Assembly: GCA_964455935.1 (NCBI GenBank)
Contig: CAYVZU010000137.1
Coordinates: 1 to 10,160 of the forward strand
DNA: 10,160 nucleotides
Direction: 5' to 3'
DNA from: CAYVZU01 sp964455935
GTDB lineage: Bacteria > Fibrobacterota > CAYVZU01
Below, in pieces: positions 1-7,219 of the stretch. The first letter of the stretch is position 1; each line of letters opens with the position of its first letter. The translations under genes were made by a program, and so were the position numbers. The notes below the pieces were generated by a model. That model saw only the letters and a program-made list of their open reading frames with translations, made no database searches and was not told the DNA's origin.

Positions 1-39
1 AAGTGTCACCCACTTATGAGACCGTTTTGTGCTCATGAA

Positions 40-2538
40 TTAGCTGGCGGAACAGATGTTGAATTCCTCAAGGTGCGACGAGCTCGGAGAATAATCTATG
101 TGGTAGGTCTGCACCGGCGCGTAAGGCCCGGCTTGGGTTTCCAGGGAAGTAACGACGGGGTAGGTTGTGCTCTGGGTCATTCCGTAGTCAACACCATCAA
201 AAGTGAACAATTGGAGTTTGCAGACCCCGGACACCACCTTGCCGCCGATGAGGAGTTTTGTGCCCTCTGTGTAAGTGCTGAAAATGTTGTACGTTGAAAC
301 ATTTGGAATCAAGGAGTTATCCGGCTCTGGGCTAGGCAAAGGTTCAGGTATGTTGACAGGAGTGACCCAACTGCCAATCTCCCAACTGGCCCCGTTCCGG
401 TAGACATAGCTGCTGTAGTCACCATGTTTGAGCCAAAATTTGTCCTTTCCTGTGACGGCATAGCCATAGAGCTCTTGCGGATTTCCGGTGCATGACGGGA
501 CATAGCATCCATCCCCCCAGCAAAGCCCAAGCGGGATGTTAGGCCTATGGTACGGTGTTATCATTTCGCAGAAATACTCACCTTGAGGCTCAACAAAATC
601 ACCCCATGTATTCCCCGGCCGCGGAAAACCCCACCACCAGGACTGGGGGACGTTGTCGTACCATACGATTCCGGGCTGGTTGAGTGTGGGAATAATGTTC
701 TCCTTCGAGAAGGTCCCACTCCCGCGCTTGTCATATACGATGAACACATCCTGGTACACAGAATCATTCACCCCAGTGCTAGTATTGAAGCCTTTGTTAT
801 TAACTGCAAATCCAGCGCCGCACCACCCTGAGTCCTGCCATTGTGGCGCTTGACAGTCTGGGTACTCCACAATCTGAAATTCGTAGTTGTAGCGATGCAG
901 TATGAAGAAATCCGGCCCCGGATAGAACCCTAGCGGGTGCGGTATGTACCCTTGCGCTCCTATAGAATATCTGTCTGAAGAACTGAGTTCAGGAGCATTG
1001 TTTATATCGGCATCAGGCACAACGGAATGATCCCCGCTATTGTAGTTGTAGATGGTGACCGAATGGGTGTGGCCACCATCTGTTTCTGATACCACGCCGA
1101 AGTAGGAAGGCATTGCAATGATCATCCCGGCCGGCAGGTTATTTATGTTTTGCGTTGTGATCCCGCCTTCATCATTGATATAGGATAGTTTCGCCGCGCC
1201 ATCATCCTTTATCTGAAGGAAGTAGTCCCTGCTTGCGCTGACTTGTGTGACCCCTGTTGAGCTGTCGATTGTTGATTGATCCCAACTGCGACCATTCCAG
1301 TGCTGTGCCATGAGTCCAGCAGCGCCCCAGAGCACAAAGTAGTCGGGACCAACAACTAGATCCGTATAGTCAAGTGAAAGTCCTGTGACTTCAAGGATTT
1401 TGCGGAAGGCCGTACCGGTATGAAGGTAAGCCTTCAACACCTTGTGACCAGGGTCGGCTGCATCGAACTTGCCAAGACAGTAGGCGATCTTGGCACTCGT
1501 AACCAGCTTGGCATCATCAAAGGTGTTTACCACGATTTCGGGCGACACTTTGGCGGAATTCGCGAGTTCCTTATCCTCATAACCAAATGTCTTGACGTAG
1601 CCCATTGGATCCCGGTAATAATCAAGGACATAATACCTATTCTCGTCGTAGTCGAATGTGTAACCCGGCTTTTCGGCATCATTTGCATTATAGAGATGCA
1701 CCGCTTTCAGAATCCGTTTTTGAAATCCCCCCCCGTTGACCACTGGTGGATTAAGATACTCAAAGCTGAATTTCTTAACGAGGGTCCCACTGCCCGTATT
1801 GATTTCCAAGCCGTTTAAGAAGTACTTCTCGACATTGGGGTTATCGGGTCCCAGTTCGTTGGCATTCTTAGTTCCAACCGTCACAGCAATCTCAGAGCGA
1901 TAGGTTGTCCCGGTCTTTGCTCTTATCCTCTCAAGGCAATGGTTCGTGGCATTGTACGTGAACTCGATTCGCCGATACTCCGTCACATCCTGAATCGTAC
2001 TCAGATACCAGCGATTAACAATGCCACCATTCTCAACGCTGCGAACGTTTGCAGCATTCTGGCTGGCCTCGCCGAATTTGTAGGTAGTCCCGTCCCGAAG
2101 TCTTACAGTCCAAAGGTCGCCATTCCTTGCGATTGCGGTGTACGGTTGCCCATTGATGTAGTAGTTGCCTCCGCTCATGATGATCGGTCGTGTATCCATG
2201 CCGTCGAGGGACAGGATGTATAAATCATCATACGATTGCCCAGAGCTCTGCCCCTCATATTCCATTATGTATCCTGCGGCACTAAGCTCCCAGCCCAGAC
2301 CAAGCCAGTGTGTTGGTGCCTTATTATTGTCGTCGCGGAATGCATTTTTCACATTGCCTTTATATTCAATTGTTGCGGTTAGATCTATTCCGCCGCCGGC
2401 TGATATTTTTGCAAGGGGAATTGATAGCTGGGCAACACCCTCAAAGAGATTCACATCGCTCACATCCTGGGCCTGTATACCAGTGCAAAATGCAAAGAAA
2501 AAGGGCAGGCACAGATCTAAAACTATTTTTCTTTTCAT
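40..2538 (-). CDS. Exported RHS-type protein (N-terminal region only, no YD-repeat core)
   Basis: The start is set at the ATG at 2538 because an AGGAG (2549-2553) lies 10 bases upstream. A more distal in-frame ATG at 2562 overlaps the previous gene and has no such site. The 832-residue product begins with a Sec signal peptide (about 1-24, basic MKRK, hydrophobic core, cleavage near QAQ). Residues 28-85 carry the RHS/SpvB-like entry pattern: VNLFEG, a SIPL segment, an IEYKG strand and WLGLGW at 78-83. Residues about 100-380 read like RHS N-terminal strands (e.g. DLWTVRLRDGTTYKFGE). Residues about 395-735 hold imperfect repeats around '(G/R)-D-(Y/F)-F' cores, sometimes followed by W-N-G-x-S-W, which suggests a propeller-like fold (inference). 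Family members normally run on into YD repeats and a C-terminal core, which are absent here; the gene stops (TAA, 40-42) just after 'DYSPSSSHLEE'. It may be complete, or truncated by a recent stop. Substrate and role are unknown. Confidence 0.75.
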   Translation of the reverse strand: MKRKIVLDLCLPFFFAFCTGIQAQDVSDVNLFEGVAQLSIPLAKISAGGGIDLTATIEYKGNVKNAFRDDNNKAPTHWLGLGWELSAAGYIMEYEGQSSGQSYDDLYILSLDGMDTRPIIMSGGNYYINGQPYTAIARNGDLWTVRLRDGTTYKFGEASQNAANVRSVENGGIVNRWYLSTIQDVTEYRRIEFTYNATNHCLERIRAKTGTTYRSEIAVTVGTKNANELGPDNPNVEKYFLNGLEINTGSGTLVKKFSFEYLNPPVVNGGGFQKRILKAVHLYNANDAEKPGYTFDYDENRYYVLDYYRDPMGYVKTFGYEDKELANSAKVSPEIVVNTFDDAKLVTSAKIAYCLGKFDAADPGHKVLKAYLHTGTAFRKILEVTGLSLDYTDLVVGPDYFVLWGAAGLMAQHWNGRSWDQSTIDSSTGVTQVSASRDYFLQIKDDGAAKLSYINDEGGITTQNINNLPAGMIIAMPSYFGVVSETDGGHTHSVTIYNYNSGDHSVVPDADINNAPELSSSDRYSIGAQGYIPHPLGFYPGPDFFILHRYNYEFQIVEYPDCQAPQWQDSGWCGAGFAVNNKGFNTSTGVNDSVYQDVFIVYDKRGSGTFSKENIIPTLNQPGIVWYDNVPQSWWWGFPRPGNTWGDFVEPQGEYFCEMITPYHRPNIPLGLCWGDGCYVPSCTGNPQELYGYAVTGKDKFWLKHGDYSSYVYRNGASWEIGSWVTPVNIPEPLPSPEPDNSLIPNVSTYNIFSTYTEGTKLLIGGKVVSGVCKLQLFTFDGVDYGMTQSTTYPVVTSLETQAGPYAPVQTYHIDYSPSSSHLEEFNICSAS

Positions 2539-2548
2539 GGCCGGCTTT

Positions 2549-2553
2549 CTCCT
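2549..2553 (-). promoter_or_regulatory. Ribosome binding site that decides the start of the RHS-type gene
   Basis: On the minus strand AGGAG sits 10 bases before the ATG at 2538. It overlaps the TAG stop (2552-2554) of the upstream lipocalin-like gene. This supports the 2538 start over 2562 and suggests that the two genes are translated from one message, with reinitiation possible. Confidence 0.6.
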
Positions 2554-3040
2554 AACGTCCATATTTGTTCAGCATCAGGTTCTTGCCAAGGGGACCACTT
2601 GTTGTAGAATCGGCAACAAGCTTCAACTGCGCCGGTATCGATAACGGCGTTAGTGTGTCGGCCAGATTATGCACAAAGAGCGTAAAGCCATAGGTGAGCG
2701 TATCCGGCACGTTGGCACAGGAATCACAATACATGCGAAGCGTCGTATCGAGGAGTGCATATGTGCCACCGCAAGTGCCCACGGTGTCGAGTTGCTCGGA
2801 CTTGAGTTGCTGGATGTTGTAGTTGCTCGTCCTCTTCACCTGAAAAATGAATGTGCTGTCGGCATTCAGCTTAAGGATGCTCACCTTGCCTATTCTGCCC
2901 TGGTAGGCGTCATAGCCGCGGTGTTGGTATTGCTTCCAGACGCCCATGAGGGTATCATTGGCATATGCCGCTGTTGCAGGCCAAAGCAATATGCCGCAGA
3001 GTAAGGTAAGAATCGCCGCTGAAAAAGGTTTATAGTTCAT
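2552..3040 (-). CDS. Small exported lipocalin-like hypothetical protein
   Basis: The product has 162 residues with a Sec signal peptide at 1-27 (hydrophobic 7-24, cleavage near AYA-ND). The mature part begins with L-M-G-V-W (31-35), resembling the G-x-W signature at the first strand of lipocalin-like domains. It continues with strand-like segments typical of 'lipocalin-like' proteins of FCB bacteria: VSILKLNADSTFIFQV at 53-68, then a GTYALLDTTLRMYC stretch around 92-105. Cysteines 90, 105 and 108 could form a disulfide after export. A weak AGAGG lies 5 bases upstream of the ATG. The gene sits 71 bp after the beta-helix gene and abuts the RHS-type gene, so the three are probably co-transcribed. 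The fold is inferred from pattern only, and no ligand or function can be read. Confidence 0.65.
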   Translation of the reverse strand: MNYKPFSAAILTLLCGILLWPATAAYANDTLMGVWKQYQHRGYDAYQGRIGKVSILKLNADSTFIFQVKRTSNYNIQQLKSEQLDTVGTCGGTYALLDTTLRMYCDSCANVPDTLTYGFTLFVHNLADTLTPLSIPAQLKLVADSTTSGPLGKNLMLNKYGR

Positions 3041-3111
3041 TCCGGCCTCTTGGTTTCGTGTTATGCATCGGCTTTATCCGCCCCAGACCTAAAGCCGGGC
3101 GGCTATCCGTT

Positions 3112-4938
3112 TTATTTCGCGTCCGCCTTTAGTTGCTCCATTTCCTTTTTCAGGCTTATCACGTTCAGCGTCAATTCTTCGATTGTACGAAGCAGGTCCA
3201 TATTGAGTTTTGCCAGATCAACGCCATCTTTTCTCATTTGTTCTGCGCTGGGCACGTGCGGGAGGTGTCGGTTTTTGGCAATGAACTGCTCAACCTCCAA
3301 AAGGGACATGCGCTTAAATCCGGGATCGAAGACGAAGTCAGGAGCGGATAGGGTCCAGTCGCCGACTTTAAATGAACTCGCAAATACAGGTCCGGATGAG
3401 ACAACACCATCCGCGGACACTGTCAACGTCTTGCCGCCCGATGCAAGTTCAAGATCGACTTCATTGTTGAAAACGACTCGCGTTGGATAGCTTCCCTGCG
3501 TTATTGTGCCAAGGCCATTGGCAAGCGTAAGACCGGTTGTGGCCACAAGGCTGGACCCCTTTATTGTCCCGGCCACGTCAAGTTTCGCCTGAGGAGTTTG
3601 CGTGCCCACGCCAATATTGCCGCTGTTGGTATTGATTATGTCGTTGCCGTTCCCCACCCAGAAGTCGCCGGACGCAAACGGGTTCTCGTCGGCACCAACG
3701 TCCCAAAGACCGCTGCGCGTGGCGCCGTCGATTTCATTAGGGCATGCGCTGCCCAAGTTGACGCCCTGGTCCCTAAGGGCGGAGTTAACCCGGATGTGGG
3801 CGTCTTCGGATCCCATTGTAACATTGACAAAGTAGGTTGGCAGGCCTGTTGACGGCCCCTTGTTGGTGATGGTGCCGGTGCCGTCTTCGGAGACGCAGGC
3901 GGTAAGCGTAACACGGCCCCCGGTGCCAGGACGGAAGCAGGGAGAGCCGTCTTTGGTGTGGCCGTAGCAGTTGGCAATTTTGACCAAGCCGGTTGTTACC
4001 GCATCCGCGACCGCAAAGGCATCAAACCCGCTGTTAAGGACCGTGTTGTTGTAGATGTTGACATAGCCGGATGTCCCGGTGACTAAGAGCGCCTGGTGGG
4101 TCGTATTATAGATAAGGGTGTTTGTGACAAAGCAGGTATCCGAGGCTGCACCGGCACCGCCGCAATTGTTTAACGTGATGCTTTGCCGATTGCAGCTCAT
4201 GATGAGACATTTATCGATGCGAATCCCTTTTTCGCCGTTGGCGTAGAGACCATAGTGGTTGAGACTGCCCGTATTCTGAAAAGAAATGCCTTCCAAACGC
4301 ACGTAGTCGTCATCAATAAGCAAAAGGCTGCCCCAGTCATTCGGGTCGGCAACAATCCGGTAGCCCGTGTTGGCAACACCGGTATGGCGCTGGCTTACGC
4401 CGACTTCACCGGCTAGCGAGGGAGCGAAGATTCGCATATAGCAGGAGGCGTTTGTGGTATAGCCGTTAACCGTGACTGGGGTAGCATCAATCCCGTCGGC
4501 ATAGCAGGCCAGGTTCACGATATGGCCCGCGGTTGCCAGATCGTACGTATTAAGGTGGGCTGCATTTCCGGCGTTGGATTCGGCTGCTAACAGAGAATTG
4601 AACGCGCGGTATATCGCAATTTGTTGACTGCTGAAACTGATTTCTGTGTTTCCCGGCGTACCACCATTAGCCGCGGAGTTCTGGACCGTGAAACCCGTGG
4701 AAGACGTCCGCAATGTGATATAGTAACGATTGCTGCCGACGCGCACCTCATCACCTACGCCGATATTATTGGCAGCCGCGGCACCAAGGCTTAGCACGCC
4801 ACCTGTCGCGGATCCTGTGCCAGCGTATAATGCACCGGCATTGGTGCCCACCGAGTAAAAAATATTCGCCGCAAAAGTGTTGATGGCAATGAGGAGAACG
4901 AAAGAGACAAGAAGGGCGGACACTCGAATCTTATACAT
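3112..4938 (-). CDS. Secreted parallel beta-helix protein with tail-fibre-like C-terminal stalk
   Basis: The 608-residue product has a signal peptide at 1-23 (cleavage near TFA-AN). Residues 24-115 form a Gly/Ala/Asn-rich N-terminal part. Residues about 130-400 read as a right-handed parallel beta-helix (pectate-lyase-like): short strands with Asn turns such as GYVNIYNNTVLNS and DDYVRLEGISFQN. That region closes with DGATRSGLWDVGADE at 404-418, the usual end of such domains. Then comes NIGVGTQTPQAKLDVAGTI (441-459), a repeat typical of phage tail-fibre and FCB surface proteins. The last 75 residues (533-608) match the FCB C-terminal module: DFVFDPGF, MSLLEVEQFI, RHLPHVPSAEQ, then a heptad coiled coil EELTLNVISLKKEMEQLK that probably trimerises. 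AAAGGACG precedes the ATG by about 6 bases. It is the first gene of a probable three-gene unit. No catalytic polysaccharide-lyase residues can be assigned, so a structural or adhesive role is as likely as an enzymatic one. Confidence 0.8.
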   Translation of the reverse strand: MYKIRVSALLVSFVLLIAINTFAANIFYSVGTNAGALYAGTGSATGGVLSLGAAAANNIGVGDEVRVGSNRYYITLRTSSTGFTVQNSAANGGTPGNTEISFSSQQIAIYRAFNSLLAAESNAGNAAHLNTYDLATAGHIVNLACYADGIDATPVTVNGYTTNASCYMRIFAPSLAGEVGVSQRHTGVANTGYRIVADPNDWGSLLLIDDDYVRLEGISFQNTGSLNHYGLYANGEKGIRIDKCLIMSCNRQSITLNNCGGAGAASDTCFVTNTLIYNTTHQALLVTGTSGYVNIYNNTVLNSGFDAFAVADAVTTGLVKIANCYGHTKDGSPCFRPGTGGRVTLTACVSEDGTGTITNKGPSTGLPTYFVNVTMGSEDAHIRVNSALRDQGVNLGSACPNEIDGATRSGLWDVGADENPFASGDFWVGNGNDIINTNSGNIGVGTQTPQAKLDVAGTIKGSSLVATTGLTLANGLGTITQGSYPTRVVFNNEVDLELASGGKTLTVSADGVVSSGPVFASSFKVGDWTLSAPDFVFDPGFKRMSLLEVEQFIAKNRHLPHVPSAEQMRKDGVDLAKLNMDLLRTIEELTLNVISLKKEMEQLKADAK

Positions 4939-5210
4939 GCGGCGTCCTTTGGTATTTGGGTTATATTTGGAATACCTATTTATAATCCTAGAGTATAGGA
5001 AACTTCATCTATTTCCAAGCAACAAATAATTTAAAGCATACGTAAAATTATCGTAGCCTGGTAGGTGGAAATCCAATCCTTTTTACCTGTGAAAAGACGC
5101 CATCCGTTGGCAGAGAGACAATAATGCATTTGAAGAATTAAATCAAGGAAATTATGAGCCTAAACTCAGATTGAAACTGTTTCCTGAACTGCAAATGGCT
5201 GGCGAATGAG
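4939..5210. other. AT-richer intergenic spacer, probably carrying the promoter of the beta-helix unit
   Basis: No convincing reading frame is seen in this 272-bp gap between two minus-strand genes. It is clearly richer in A/T than its flanks, especially 4960-5060. On the minus strand a TATACT near 4993-4998 could be a -10 element, with TTGCTT as a poor -35 at a long 19-base spacing. This fits a promoter for the genes at 40-4938 but cannot be called firmly. No clear terminator is seen for the ATPase gene that ends at 5211. Confidence 0.3.
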
Positions 5211-6665
5211 TTACAAACTTGCGGTTTCCCGAAGAACTTCTTCCAACGTAGTCAACCCTGCCCTGGCTTTGATCAAACCCTGTTTGCGCAGGCTGGACAT
5301 GCCGTCGGCAATGGCGCGGGCGCGGATTTCCGTTGCCGGCCTTTTTGCCGCGACCAGCTCGCGCAGCGTATCGCTCACATTCATGATCTCGTAAATTCCC
5401 ACCCGGCCCTGGTATCCAGTATTCATGCAATGCGCGCACCCCCGGCCCCGGTAAAACACGGTATCGTGCTCTTCGGCCCGAAGCAACTCCTTTTCCCTCT
5501 CGGCCGGCACATACGCTTCCTTGCACTGCGGACAGATTCGCCTTACAAGTCTCTGCGCAACAATCAGAACAAGCGTGGAACTGACCAGGTACGGCTCGAT
5601 ACCCATATCCAGCAATCGCGTAATGGCTGCCGGAGCATCGTTGGTGTGCAGCGTGGTCAGTACCAAGTGACCGGTGAGGCTGGCCCGGATCGCGATCTCG
5701 GCGGTTTCGCCGTCACGAACCTCCCCCAGCATAATTACGTTGGGGTCCTGGCGCAAGAGCGTGCGCAGCGCAGCCGCAAACGTCAGCCCGATGTCTGCGT
5801 TCACCGTGGTCTGGTTGATCCCGGCCAGATTGTATTCGATAGGGTCTTCAACCGTGCTGATGTTGAGGCCCGGATGCTTGATGTGGTTGAGCGCAGCGTA
5901 TAGAGTCGTGGTCTTGCCCGATCCCGTTGGCCCGGTAATGAGGATTATCCCATGGGGAAGCTCTATGGCTTTGCGGAACAACTCCAGTTGGTCTTCCTCC
6001 ATCCCAAGCGCTTCCAGGTCCAATGCCATCCCGCCCTTATCAAGAATACGGAGCACCAACTTCTCGCCGTGCTCCACCGGCAGGCTGCTGACCCTTATGT
6101 CCATTGCGCGGTCTTTGGCCTCGACCTGAATGCGGCCGTCTTGCGGCAGCCGTTTTTCCGCTATATCCATCCCGGCCATGATCTTGACTCGTGAGATAAA
6201 TTCGTTCTTGTGATCCGCCGCAACCGTATGCACCGGCTGCAGCACTCCGTCAATACGGAACCGGATGCGAACGCCATCTTCCAGCGGCTCGCAATGGATA
6301 TCGCTGGCCCTGCGGTGAATGGCCTCGCTGATCAGCCTGTTGGCGAGCTCCACCGCAGGGGTGGCTTCCGTGCCGATGGCGCTTCGCAATTCGTGCTTGG
6401 AGGTAAAGGCATGTGCTTTGGACCGGAGGTGCTCAGGATAAGCCCGCTCGATGGATTCAAGAATCTCTGTCCCGTCCGCCGCGACAGGGTAGATCTCTTT
6501 GCCCGTCAAAAACCGCAAGGCTTGCAGCGTTTCGAAATCCGTCGCGTCGGCCATGGCGACTTCCAGCCCATCCTCATCCGTCTTACGAGGAATACAGCAG
6601 TAGAACCGGGCCGCATCGTAAGGCACGAGGTTCAGCAGTTCAAGTGCCGGTGATATACTCTTCAT
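5211..6665 (-). CDS. gspE: GspE/PulE/PilB-family type II secretion (or type IV pilus) ATPase
   Basis: This cytoplasmic hexameric ATPase powers pseudopilus or pilus assembly at the inner membrane. The 484 residues are close to the usual length of GspE (about 490-500) and shorter than typical PilB (about 560). Residues 1-78 form the small N-terminal (N1E/MshEN-like) domain. Residues 103-235 are the N2 domain, with SDIHCEP and the QDGRI motif. The RecA-like domain shows Walker A GPTGSGKTT (245-253), the Asp box TVEDPIEY (271-278), Walker B IMLGEVRD (311-318) and the His box LTTLHTND (326-333). A tetracysteine zinc site is present at C378/C381 and C410/C413. All key residues are intact. The ATG at 6665 is the most upstream start, because an in-frame stop lies just before it; its ribosome site is weak (GG only). 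No gspD, F, G or pil genes are adjacent, so whether it serves secretion or pili cannot be decided from context. Confidence 0.93.
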   Translation of the reverse strand: MKSISPALELLNLVPYDAARFYCCIPRKTDEDGLEVAMADATDFETLQALRFLTGKEIYPVAADGTEILESIERAYPEHLRSKAHAFTSKHELRSAIGTEATPAVELANRLISEAIHRRASDIHCEPLEDGVRIRFRIDGVLQPVHTVAADHKNEFISRVKIMAGMDIAEKRLPQDGRIQVEAKDRAMDIRVSSLPVEHGEKLVLRILDKGGMALDLEALGMEEDQLELFRKAIELPHGIILITGPTGSGKTTTLYAALNHIKHPGLNISTVEDPIEYNLAGINQTTVNADIGLTFAAALRTLLRQDPNVIMLGEVRDGETAEIAIRASLTGHLVLTTLHTNDAPAAITRLLDMGIEPYLVSSTLVLIVAQRLVRRICPQCKEAYVPAEREKELLRAEEHDTVFYRGRGCAHCMNTGYQGRVGIYEIMNVSDTLRELVAAKRPATEIRARAIADGMSSLRKQGLIKARAGLTTLEEVLRETASL

Positions 6666-6789
6666 GATTTAACCATGGGTACGGAGATCGATGGACCTTA
6701 GGGAAACTAACCCTCCTTGCCGGCCGATTTCAATTGCGGTCATCCGCGCGCAGAAAAGGCCTTACAAGCGCGGAAGCTATTTTATCTTT

Positions 6790-7197
6790 ATGTCGTGGAC
6801 TCATCGACTCCGTGAAAAAGCCGGACTTCTCGAACAGGAACTGAGGGCGCTTATTCTTGCGGTGCGCGACCCGGCAACGCCGTGGTACGCCAAACTCCTG
6901 GCTCTCGCAATTCTTGGCTACGCGGCCAGCCCAATCGATCTGATCCCGGATTTCATCCCGGTGCTGGGCTATCTGGACGATCTGATTTTGCTTCCCTTGG
7001 GAATCTGGCTTGTTCTGCGAATGATTCCGGCCGAGGTCATGACCCGCTGCCGCGAACAGGCCGGCAAAGACGAAGGACGGACGGCTTTGCGCTGGGCATT
7101 TGCTGGAGCGGCGATTCTCCTGTGGAGCGGCGTGGCGGTTTGGGCAGTCTACCAAATATGGCCTTTCCTAAGCCAGATGCAGGGCCGCGGATTTTAG
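6790..7197 (+). CDS. DUF1232 (YkvA-like) small membrane protein
   Basis: The 135-residue product carries the DUF1232 core at about 31-68: PWYAKLLALAILGYAASPID followed by LIPDFIPVLGYLDDLILLP. This is the family signature (A.SPID.IPDFIP..G..DD). A second hydrophobic segment at about 107-125 (GAAILLWSGVAVWAVYQIW) is a likely C-terminal membrane helix. The start at MSWTHRLREK is chosen because the residues encoded upstream, from an in-frame ATG at 6691, are Arg/Pro-rich and do not belong to the domain. Ribosome-site support is weak (GGAAG about 12 bases upstream). The gene is divergent from the gspE-like gene and converges with the signal peptidase gene 22 bp beyond its stop. The biochemical role of DUF1232 proteins is not well defined; this is a family call only. 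Confidence 0.8.
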   Translation: MSWTHRLREKAGLLEQELRALILAVRDPATPWYAKLLALAILGYAASPIDLIPDFIPVLGYLDDLILLPLGIWLVLRMIPAEVMTRCREQAGKDEGRTALRWAFAGAAILLWSGVAVWAVYQIWPFLSQMQGRGF

Positions 7198-7219
7198 CCG
7201 ATTGGTTCCTCACAACACG

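Noticed and set aside
547..831. Plus-strand open frames opposite the RHS-type gene.
   Set aside because: They are short, have no domain, signal or ribosome site, and lie fully inside a well-supported minus-strand gene.
3078..3102. CCGCCC/GGGCGG inverted repeat between the beta-helix and lipocalin-like genes as a terminator.
   Set aside because: The stem is only 6 bp with a 13-base loop and no T-run, and the surrounding genes look co-transcribed.
6691..6789. Longer N-terminus of the DUF1232 protein from the ATG at 6691.
   Set aside because: The extra 33 residues are Arg/Pro-rich, precede the conserved domain and lie in the divergent promoter region.
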